Source of the DNA: a bacterium CG2_30_54_10
GTDB taxonomy: Bacteria > Muiribacteriota > Ozemobacteria > Ozemobacterales > Ozemobacteraceae
Assembly: GCA_001872985.1 (NCBI GenBank)
Contig: MNYA01000408.1
Location: 1-5,182, forward strand
DNA: 5,182 nt
Direction: 5' to 3'
Below are positions 1-4,937 of the stretch, piece after piece. The position numbers were made by a program, and so were the translations under genes. The first letter of the stretch is position 1. Every line of letters starts with the position of its first letter. The notes under the pieces were generated by a model, which ran no database searches, was not told the DNA's origin, and saw only the letters and a list, made by a program, of their open reading frames with translations.

Positions 1-90
1 AGTCCCGCGCCTGCGCCCGGCCCCGGCCCCGATTCCGCATCTGACCCTGATCCTGACCCCGGCCCCGGCCCAAACTCCCAGGTTGAACCA
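1..90 (+). repeat. Low-complexity Pro/Gly/Asp-rich coding tract
   Basis: The DNA is built from imperfect CCCGGC, CCTGAT and CCTGAC hexamers and encodes P-G and P-D dipeptides. It lies inside the PilN/GspL-like gene and probably expands and contracts by slippage. It acts as a flexible linker before the folded C-terminal domain. Confidence 0.6.
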
Positions 91-348
91 GCCCCCAGGG
101 CCTCCGCCATGCCTTCCCCCACCCCGATGCCTTCTGGCGCGGGGAATCCCGGTTCCGCGATGACCCAGAACATCGAGGATCTGGGCGGAGAAATGCTTGT
201 CCTTAAAGGAACTGCAACCGGGTATGAGCCTCTTGCCTCGTTCGCCGAGGATCTCGTCAAGGTTCGGGTAATCCGTCGCTACCGAATCATCGAAGCCCTC
301 GGAAAAAGAAGCGAGCTTAGGTTCATCCTGAAAGGGGAAATGCCATGA
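1..348 (+). CDS. PilN/GspL-like pilus or secretion assembly protein, C-terminal part (5' end outside window)
   Basis: The reading frame is open from the first base, so the gene starts upstream; 115 residues are visible. Residues 1-56 are low-complexity Pro/Gly/Asp/Ala with alternating P-G and P-D dipeptides, a flexible linker. Residues 57-115 look like the C-terminal ferredoxin-like half-domain of PilN/GspL proteins. The visible pattern is a beta strand (EMLVLKGTAT), a helix (YEPLASFAEDL), then two strands ending in ELRFILKGEM, matching the family's 'G-x-A...F...L...F-x-L' layout. PilN and GspL are bitopic inner-membrane proteins that bind PilM or the ATPase platform and pair with PilO/GspM in the periplasm. 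The stop overlaps the next start as ATGA, as expected for translationally coupled partners. PilN versus GspL cannot be decided without the N-terminus. The long Pro-rich linker is unusual for PilN. Confidence 0.6.
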   Translation, partial: SPAPAPGPGPDSASDPDPDPGPGPNSQVEPAPRASAMPSPTPMPSGAGNPGSAMTQNIEDLGGEMLVLKGTATGYEPLASFAEDLVKVRVIRRYRIIEALGKRSELRFILKGEMP

Positions 349-1007
349 ACCGTCTGACGGTCCTTCTCGGAATTGCGGCTCTGGGGCTGATCCTGGCATT
401 CTTTTTCGGAAAATGGATGATCCTGGGCGATCTCGAAAACCGGATCGTCGATGAAACAATGAAGAGCCAACAAGCCGAAGCTAACACGAAGGCACTGACA
501 CTACAGCTCGACACCTTGAAAGCACAGATCGCCAACGTCCCCGTCCGTGTCGCTCCGAAATTCCTTGCCGCCGGGTCTGAGGGAGCGCTTCTGCGCCGCA
601 TTTTCGACGCGGCTTCCCAGTCGCAGTTGATTCTCAAGGAACTCGGATTTATGAAAACCTTCTACATTAAGGGCAAGCAGGAAGAGGACGCGCCTCCCCG
701 TCAAGGATTTAATACCGCGGAACAACTCCCCCAAATCGACGAACGAACCGGAATGCCGATCGGAGCGAAAATCGAGGAAGCTGAAACTGATTGGCCCGGC
801 GTTGAGGTCATTCCCGCACGCCTCCAGATCAAGGGTACATTCCGCGGAATCGTGGCATTCTTCAACGTTCTTAGAAAGACCGCCCCGATGTTCCAAGTCC
901 GATCGACCGATTTCGCCCTTGAAGAATCGGGTATCGTCAATGGAACCGCAATTCTCGTGTTTCCGGTTTTCGAGCCGACCATGGCGCCGCCTCCGGCGGC
1001 GGAGTAA
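345..1007 (+). CDS. PilO/GspM-like inner-membrane assembly protein
   Basis: The 220-residue protein has an N-terminal membrane helix (residues about 5-27), then a Glu/Gln/Lys-rich coiled coil (about 29-64). A periplasmic part follows, ending in a ferredoxin-like domain (about 152-210: VEVIPARLQIKGTF, helix GIVAFFNVLRKTAP, strands QVRSTDFALEE and GTAILVFPVFEP). This order is that of PilO (type IV pili) and GspM (type II secretion), which dimerise with PilN/GspL to align the motor with the outer-membrane part. A loop at about 101-150, rich in charged residues and Pro, is longer than usual for PilO. The C-terminus ends in a short Pro/Ala tail. The ATG overlaps the upstream stop (ATGA) and follows an AAAGGGGAAA Shine-Dalgarno-like stretch at 331-340, so translation is coupled. 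The family call is fairly firm; PilO versus GspM is not settled. Confidence 0.72.
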   Translation: MNRLTVLLGIAALGLILAFFFGKWMILGDLENRIVDETMKSQQAEANTKALTLQLDTLKAQIANVPVRVAPKFLAAGSEGALLRRIFDAASQSQLILKELGFMKTFYIKGKQEEDAPPRQGFNTAEQLPQIDERTGMPIGAKIEEAETDWPGVEVIPARLQIKGTFRGIVAFFNVLRKTAPMFQVRSTDFALEESGIVNGTAILVFPVFEPTMAPPPAAE

Positions 1008-1159
1008 GATGTAAAAGTGAGCATCATCTCAATAACCTGGGGGAAGCATGAAAGCGGACCAGAGAGCGCAAAGCGCCCGACCGCAGGGAATGAGCCTCGC
1101 GAATTTACTTCGCGAGGCGAAGGGGGGCGCGTGCCCCCCTTTATTGAGAAGATGTAAAA
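1006..1159. mobile_element. Palindromic repeat element, copy 1, with flanking 11-bp direct repeat
   Basis: This non-coding insert separates the PilO-like gene from the next gene. An 11-bp direct repeat, AAGATGTAAAA, lies at 1006-1016 and 1149-1159; both copies are followed one base later by TGA. Inside it, near-perfect terminal inverted repeats pair CATCATCTCAATAA (1022-1035) with TTATTGAGAAGATG (1141-1154), 13 of 14. The core holds a short GCGC-AAA-GCGC hairpin (1066-1076), a perfect 10-bp-stem hairpin (1094-1118, loop 1104-1108) and an 8-bp GC-rich hairpin (1121-1140) followed by TTTATT. Positions 1028-1118 align without gaps to 1516-1606 at about 87% identity (12 mismatches, hand count). 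There is no transposase, so this looks like a non-autonomous MITE/REP-type element. Which bases are target duplication and which are element end is ambiguous, because AAGAT also occurs at the end of copy 2. Confidence 0.8.
1119..1145 (+). terminator. Terminator-like hairpin of element copy 1
   Basis: The stem AGGGGGGC (1121-1128) pairs perfectly with GCCCCCCT (1133-1140) across a GCGT loop, and one further A-T pair extends it. It is followed by TTATT. The shape is that of an intrinsic terminator with an interrupted U-tract, so termination is probably partial at best. It lies inside the operon and could set the ratio of upstream to downstream transcript. Confidence 0.4.
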
Positions 1160-1181
1160 ATGATTCTTTTCGGGGGCTGAA

Positions 1182-1523
1182 ATGGAAACTAGTAGCGAAT
1201 CGTGGAAGTGGGGGCTTGTCATGATCCTTTTAGGGGTATTCCTGCTTGTGGGCAACCAGGCTTACGTGGCCGTGACCACCCAAGAAGATTACCCGCCCCC
1301 GCAAGACTACATGGCCGGCGACTCCTTTGACCTCGAACACAAGGGCGGTCCCGGCGCGGGTCAACCGATGAATATCCCCAGCACCTTACCTCGAAATACC
1401 TCCTCCGGCGCTTCCGACTCAACGCAGATTGTTTCCCCGCCTCCAGAAGATTTGCCCCCGGTCGAGCACCCCGAAATTGACCTGAATAAAATCAAGGATC
1501 CCGGAAAGGATTCGTCTCAATAA
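1182..1523 (+). CDS. Small single-pass membrane protein with Pro-rich periplasmic tail, unknown function
   Basis: The 113-residue protein has a short N-terminus, one hydrophobic helix (about residues 10-30, WGLVMILLGVFLLVG) and a disordered-looking tail rich in Pro, Asp, Ser and Thr. No catalytic motif is visible, nor a beta domain like that of PilP or GspC. The ATG at 1182 follows GGGGG at 1172-1176 with a five-base gap, a good ribosome binding site. Its place after a PilN/PilO-like pair and before two prepilins suggests a role in the same machine, perhaps as a reduced PilP/GspC-like connector, but only position supports this. The stop TAA (1521-1523) and the Ser-Gln codons before it lie in the palindromic element, so the present C-terminus was probably set by that insertion. 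The original protein may have been longer or ended differently. Confidence 0.65.
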   Translation: METSSESWKWGLVMILLGVFLLVGNQAYVAVTTQEDYPPPQDYMAGDSFDLEHKGGPGAGQPMNIPSTLPRNTSSGASDSTQIVSPPPEDLPPVEHPEIDLNKIKDPGKDSSQ

Positions 1524-1538
1524 TCCGGGGGAAGCATG
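1516..1538 (+). promoter_or_regulatory. Element-borne stop / Shine-Dalgarno / ATG cassette
   Basis: Within the element, TAA (1521-1523) ends the upstream gene, GGGGGA (1527-1532) forms a Shine-Dalgarno-like site, and ATG (1536-1538) opens the frame that continues into the prepilin. Copy 1 has the same GGGGGAAGCATGA block at 1039-1051. Only copy 2 uses the TAA in the frame of the preceding gene. Confidence 0.45.
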
Positions 1539-2147
1539 ATAGCGGATCGGAGGGCGCAAAGCGCCCGACCGCAGGGAGTGAGGCACGCGAATTCACTTCG
1601 CGTGCCGAGAGGGGTCCCCCCGAAACACTCGCCAGGGCGCACGCCCTGGGGAGGGGGCGCGTGCCCCCTCTTTTTGACAAGATACCGTGCGTTCTCCATG
1701 ATCGAACTACTTATTGCCCTGGTGATGATCGCTCTGGCGATGTTCCCCATCATGTCGGTTCTTTCGGCCTCGCACGGTGATTCCCGGACGACAATGGAAG
1801 AAGTCCTGGCCAGCAATCTGGCTTCGGAACTGGTGGAGGCGGTCCAGACCCTTCCATTCGAGCTGATTCCCCAGAATGTCGATGCCGAGGTGGCGCAGGG
1901 TACTTTCGCGCAGGCCGCGGCCGCCGGTTATCGGATCGGGCTGGCCTCTCCCCCGGTTGGGTTCAAGCGGTTCCTGAAAACCGAGACACTGGCCGTCGAA
2001 AGCGCGGTCCCGGCCGGCCTATCCCTCGGAGTGCAGGAACGGGCTGCATCGGCGGCGGCCATTCTAAAAATCCGGGTCCGTATCGAATGGTCCAGCCGGG
2101 GCCGCCCGGAGACTCTGCAGTTGGTCACCGCCCGGGGGAGGTTCTAG
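1536..2147 (+). CDS. PilV/GspI-like minor prepilin (start ATG 1536 in element, or TTG 1674)
   Basis: The mature part begins at codon 1692 with FSMIELLIALVMIALAMFPI: a hydrophobic helix with Glu at mature position 5, the hallmark of prepilins processed by prepilin peptidase. The rest (151 mature residues) has the helical N-terminal stalk and small beta-rich globular part of PilV/GspI-type minor (pseudo)pilins. Two starts are possible. TTG at 1674 gives a six-residue leader (MTRYRA) but has no Shine-Dalgarno site. ATG 1536 lies in the palindromic element behind GGGGGA and gives a 52-residue, strongly basic leader encoded almost wholly by the element. I favour 1536 slightly for its ribosome site, while TTG gives the usual leader length. 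The residue before cleavage is Ala, not the usual Gly. The stop is four bases before the next start, so the two prepilins are co-translated. Confidence 0.75.
   Translation: MIADRRAQSARPQGVRHANSLRVPRGVPPKHSPGRTPWGGGACPLFLTRYRAFSMIELLIALVMIALAMFPIMSVLSASHGDSRTTMEEVLASNLASELVEAVQTLPFELIPQNVDAEVAQGTFAQAAAAGYRIGLASPPVGFKRFLKTETLAVESAVPAGLSLGVQERAASAAAILKIRVRIEWSSRGRPETLQLVTARGRF
1651..1675 (+). terminator. Strong terminator-like hairpin of element copy 2
   Basis: GAGGGGGC (1651-1658) pairs perfectly with GCCCCCTC (1663-1670) over a GCGT loop and is followed at once by five T. This is a canonical intrinsic terminator shape, yet it sits immediately upstream of, or inside, the prepilin coding frame. 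Ribosomes translating from ATG 1536 would melt it, so any effect may depend on translation. Confidence 0.5.
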
Positions 2148-2151
2148 GCCG

Positions 2152-2901
2152 ATGACCTTCGTCCACCGCTTCCGCACAGGAACCACAATGGTCGAGGCTC
2201 TGATGGTCTGTCTGCTCATCGGCCTGGTCCTTGGAACGCTGATGACCATCCTGTCCCGCGTTTTTGAGGGAACGAAGAAGGGTTACGACACCCTCTCGGT
2301 CCTACAGGAAGAGGCAAAGCTGGTGGCCCATCTCAAGCATGATCTGCGGACCATGATCGTCCCTGATGGCCTCCCTCCCCCGGAGGTGAACACCGATGCC
2401 GCCGGGGTTACCGGGTTTGCCTTTCACAAGGTCGAGTCCTGCGATCAGTATGGCCGGCCGCTTCCCGTCAGGATCACATACCAGCGTGAGGGCGGGCAGC
2501 GCCAGGTCAAGCATCTGGACGGGACCATGCGAACAGTCTATTCCTTCACCCGGACCGACGGCACCGAACGGAAGATTTTCATGGAAAACATGGTATCCAG
2601 TCTCTCCCTTCGGCTTCTGGACGTCGCGGGCGCTCCCATCGCGACCCCTGCCGGCGCACGGAAAGCCCTGTTGGCCATCGACACGCCGGTCAGTGAACTT
2701 CTTCAGGTGAGCGTGAGCATTTATTCGCCCTATCTCCTGTCCGATGCCTCCTCGACCGAAGCGGTCTGGCTCAACAACTATCGCACCCGGGCATACAGCC
2801 CGGGGGCCGGCATCACCACCTACAATGGGGTGGTCATTCCCGCGGCCGATCTCACCATCCTGGGAGAGGCCATCGCCCTGACCCGGGAGCGCGGCTTGTG
2901 A
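2152..2901 (+). CDS. PilW/GspJ-like minor prepilin
   Basis: The 249-residue protein starts with a ten-residue basic leader (MTFVHRFRTG), a Gly before the cleavage site, then TTMVEALMVCLLIGLVLGTL: a membrane helix with Glu at mature position 5. Thr at mature position 1 replaces the usual Phe/Met. Beyond the helix, the stalk (GYDTLSVLQEEAKLVAHLKHDLRTMI) is typical of PilW/GspJ-type proteins, where 'L...R/HDLR' is common, and a beta-rich C-terminal part follows. Such proteins join others to form the tip complex that starts pilus or pseudopilus assembly. The ATG has GGGGGAGG at 2134-2141, inside the end of the upstream prepilin gene, at a suitable distance. The four-base gap indicates co-expression with that gene. 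The family is clear; PilW versus GspJ is not. Confidence 0.75.
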   Translation: MTFVHRFRTGTTMVEALMVCLLIGLVLGTLMTILSRVFEGTKKGYDTLSVLQEEAKLVAHLKHDLRTMIVPDGLPPPEVNTDAAGVTGFAFHKVESCDQYGRPLPVRITYQREGGQRQVKHLDGTMRTVYSFTRTDGTERKIFMENMVSSLSLRLLDVAGAPIATPAGARKALLAIDTPVSELLQVSVSIYSPYLLSDASSTEAVWLNNYRTRAYSPGAGITTYNGVVIPAADLTILGEAIALTRERGL

Positions 2902-2941
2902 CCGTCGTTCCCGCATCCGAAATCAACATCTGGAGGTTGCC

Positions 2942-4633
2942 ATGCGTCGTCTGAGTCTTGCCGTCCCTTTCTTGTCCCTGGCTCTTTTGTCCCTGTTCCT
3001 GCTGCTTGTTCTCCCGTGTTTCGCGGAATGTACCGCCGAACAATGGAAGACCGATCTCGAGCTTTACCAGAAGTATATGGGAGCCACCCCCAATGATTAT
3101 CTCGGCGCTATCAATATCAATCGCAAGTGGATCCAGTATGCCAAGGACAATCCCGACCAGGCTAAAGCGGCCAATGGCGGCGTTTCCACCGACCAGATGC
3201 AGGCGAATCTGAACAATGTCTACCGGGAAACCGCCCAGGTATTGGTCAATGACTACAGCTCGCTGCTCAAGAGCGATCCGGTGAAGGCCGCCCGTCTGGG
3301 AATCGACGTTCGTAAGTTCTTCCGCGGGAACCCGGCCGTCATGCGAGAGTTTGCAAACGCCAACAATTCCACCCCGGTTGCAATGGAAATAGGGTTGTAC
3401 AAGGCCATCAAACAGGGCTTCCTGCAGACATTCGAGGGCATGGCCTCCCAATACAGCCAACTGGTCAAGGACGGCAAAACGGCCGAGGCCGAAAAGATCA
3501 GCTCGGCCTGGAACACGATCATCTCCGATCTGGAAGCCCACGGTGACAAACTTCCCGATCAGTTCAAGAAGTTCACCGGGGTCGATATCACCAAGACGGT
3601 CGCTGACGTGAAGGCCATCGAGACTGATATCAAGGCTTACAACGATGCGGTCGCCAAGGGCGATTTCACGGCGGCCTTCGACCTGGTCAAGAGGTGGGAG
3701 ACCTACGCCAAGAGCGATCCTGGGAAAATGGACGCCATAAACTTCATATTCAATGCCACCAATGGGGTGAAGGCTGGTGACAAGGCTGACTGGGAAAAGG
3801 CTTTCAAGGACATCAAGATAGACACCTATGTCGCCATCTTCAAAGCCGACACCAAGGCCTACGAGACCGCCATCGCTGAAGGCCGCCTGGAAGACGCCAA
3901 GAAGCTGATCGAAAAGTGGAACGCGATCGTTGCAACGGATGTTGGCGAGGGAATCGCAGCAAGGTTCGGGTATGACTTGAAGACTTTCAAGGAGAACCTT
4001 GACAAGGAAATGGCCAACCTGAACGGGGTCGATCCGGCCAATGTTTCCGAAAGCGTGGCATCATTCAAAATCGACCTGGCTGAGTATGAAAAGTGTGTCA
4101 AGGTCTTCCAGGCTGCGGAGCCCGGGTCTGACGCCTGGTATTCGAACCTTGCCCGCGCAACGGAACTAGCCGACAAGTGGAGCCGGATCGCCAGGGAAAA
4201 CCCGACCCTCGCGGCTCAGATCAAGACTGCCACCGGAATAGAGCTTCCCAAGGCTTCGGATGCAGTAATCGACAAGGCTCTCGACGTCGCTATCACCGAT
4301 TCCGCGGCCAAGTTCAACTCATACGTGGCCACAGGGCAGTTTGGCAAAGCCAGGGAGCTGATCTCGGCATGGAAGGATTTCCTCAACAAGCATCCCCGCG
4401 TCAAGGAGATGGCCATCGAAAAGTGGGGAAAAGACCTGATGGACACCTTCGACCGATATGAAAAAGGCCTCGATTTGCTGGCCGGCAAGCGTGACGGAGA
4501 CAAGACCGGCGACAATACCGGCGACAATACCACCACCACGACCACGCCAGCCTCTTCGAGTGAACCCACCACAGGCGGACCGGCCGTCGATACGACCGGA
4601 AACGATGCCGGACTTGGGCCATCAGCTGATTGA
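2942..4633 (+). CDS. Secreted helical repeat protein (about seven ~63-residue units), unknown function
   Basis: I do not recognise a named family for this 563-residue protein. Residues 1-28 form a signal peptide (MRRL, a long Leu-rich core, then PCFA before Glu29); there is no good lipobox, so export by signal peptidase I is likely. Residues 35-510 are almost entirely helical and built from degenerate units: an acidic helix with Tyr, a short G-x-x-x-x-A turn, a helix ending in [RKDES]-[KA]-W/F, then a D/N-P turn. The aromatic anchors are W63, F126, W190, W252, W326, W413 and W477, so spacing is 62-64 residues except two longer units of 74 and 87. Residues 517-563 are a Thr/Gly/Asp/Pro-rich disordered tail with TGDN twice and a run of Thr. 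ATG 2942 has GGAGG at 2932-2936. It lies 40 bp after the prepilins and is probably in their operon, so a pilus- or secretion-linked extracellular role is plausible. Confidence 0.7.
   Translation: MRRLSLAVPFLSLALLSLFLLLVLPCFAECTAEQWKTDLELYQKYMGATPNDYLGAININRKWIQYAKDNPDQAKAANGGVSTDQMQANLNNVYRETAQVLVNDYSSLLKSDPVKAARLGIDVRKFFRGNPAVMREFANANNSTPVAMEIGLYKAIKQGFLQTFEGMASQYSQLVKDGKTAEAEKISSAWNTIISDLEAHGDKLPDQFKKFTGVDITKTVADVKAIETDIKAYNDAVAKGDFTAAFDLVKRWETYAKSDPGKMDAINFIFNATNGVKAGDKADWEKAFKDIKIDTYVAIFKADTKAYETAIAEGRLEDAKKLIEKWNAIVATDVGEGIAARFGYDLKTFKENLDKEMANLNGVDPANVSESVASFKIDLAEYEKCVKVFQAAEPGSDAWYSNLARATELADKWSRIARENPTLAAQIKTATGIELPKASDAVIDKALDVAITDSAAKFNSYVATGQFGKARELISAWKDFLNKHPRVKEMAIEKWGKDLMDTFDRYEKGLDLLAGKRDGDKTGDNTGDNTTTTTTPASSSEPTTGGPAVDTTGNDAGLGPSAD
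4505..4548 (+). repeat. 12-bp tandem repeat and Thr-codon run in the protein tail
   Basis: ACCGGCGACAAT occurs twice head to tail (4505-4516 and 4517-4528), followed by a run of ACC/ACG Thr codons. It encodes TGDN repeats and poly-Thr in the disordered tail of the helical repeat protein. Length variation between strains would be expected. Confidence 0.65.
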
Positions 4634-4656
4634 TAGTGGGTCTCCTAAGGGCGCGA

Positions 4657-4675
4657 ACCATCGCGTTCCGATGGT
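4657..4675 (+). terminator. Small hairpin after the helical repeat protein gene, possible terminator
   Basis: ACCATCG (4657-4663) pairs perfectly with CGATGGT (4669-4675) over a five-base loop, 24 bases after the stop codon. No T-run follows, so it is a poor intrinsic terminator. It may only protect the transcript end or have no role. Confidence 0.25.
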
Positions 4676-4701
4676 GGTAGCTGCTGACTGAAAGTGAACT
4701 G

Positions 4702-4769
4702 TCATTGCGAGGTGCGTAAGCGACGAAGAAATCTGGACCAACGAGATTGCGTCGCTTCGCTCGCAATGA
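4702..4769. repeat. Palindromic dispersed repeat (TCATTGCGAG...CTCGCAATGA type)
   Basis: The left arm starts TCATTGCGAG (4702-4711) and also holds AAGCGACG (4718-4725) and AATCT (4730-4734). The right arm (4744-4769) is its imperfect reverse complement, ending CTCGCAATGA. I recognise this as a widespread REP/MITE-like sequence type of metagenome and environmental genomes, whose chance translation reads CERSDAIS. It is unrelated to the element at 1006-1159 and 1512-1683. Confidence 0.7.
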
Positions 4770-4846
4770 TATAGACTCATCAGTTGAATGCTACCAATAC
4801 TCGCTTCTCTACGAGACAATTAAGAAACAATGGTACGCTTATACGG

Positions 4847-4937
4847 ATTCCGGTAAATTCCTGCGTAGGGAGCCTAGGGCGGATCAGGCTCGCAGAGCCG
4901 TAATCCGCCGCCCAGGGAACGCTAACTGATACCGAAT
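4847..4937. repeat. Second palindromic repeat (GGCGGAT...ATCCGCC hairpin)
   Basis: The core GGCGGATCAGGCTC (4878-4891) pairs with GAGCCGTAATCCGCC (4895-4909) across a three-base loop, with one small internal mismatch. Outer ends also match weakly: ATTCCGGTA (4847-4855) against TACCGAAT (4930-4937). The core resembles the common bacterial intergenic palindrome type with GGGCGGAT...ATCCGCC ends. It could also act as a bidirectional terminator-like structure, but no T-run follows. Confidence 0.6.

Larger units (their letters stand above)
1512..1683. mobile_element. Palindromic repeat element, copy 2, joined in frame to the prepilin gene
   Basis: This second copy is homologous to 1024-1153. It has GGGCGC-AAA-GCGCCC (1552-1566), a perfect 10-bp-stem hairpin (1582-1606, loop 1592-1596), an extra segment absent from copy 1 (within 1607-1650) and the final GC-rich hairpin (1651-1670) followed by TTTTT. 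The extra segment has its own perfect 7-bp stem CCAGGGC/GCCCTGG (1632-1638 and 1643-1649) and makes this copy 42 bp longer. Base differences in the second and last hairpins are compensated on the opposite arm. The left end overlaps the stop codon of the upstream gene; the right end (TTGACAAGAT) overlaps the prepilin leader codons. Flanking direct repeats are weak here (CAAGGATCCCG at 1493 against CAAGATACCG at 1678), unlike copy 1. Confidence 0.8.

Noticed and set aside
701..1255. Long open frame on the minus strand across the PilO-like gene and element copy 1
   Set aside because: It overlaps a well-supported gene and a palindromic repeat. Similar minus-strand frames appear over both element copies because GC-rich DNA has few stops.
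1006..1683. CRISPR array from repeated palindromic units
   Set aside because: There are only two copies, of unequal length, separated by a gene; there are no regular spacers.
2302..2916. 204-codon minus-strand frame opposite the PilW/GspJ-like gene
   Set aside because: It is a shadow of the prepilin gene, with no recognisable protein features and no ribosome site.
2852..3541. 229-codon minus-strand frame opposite the helical repeat protein
   Set aside because: It is an antiparallel shadow of a strongly coding region whose signal peptide and repeats are clear on the + strand.
4747..4775. Possible sigma70-like promoter TTGCGT, 17 bases, TATAGA
   Set aside because: The spacing is right, but the -35 box matches only three of six bases and overlaps the arm of a dispersed repeat. 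The evidence is too weak to list.
4747..4929. 60-codon + strand frame in the intergenic region
   Set aside because: It runs through two palindromic repeats, has no ribosome site, and its sequence is the usual chance translation of such repeats.
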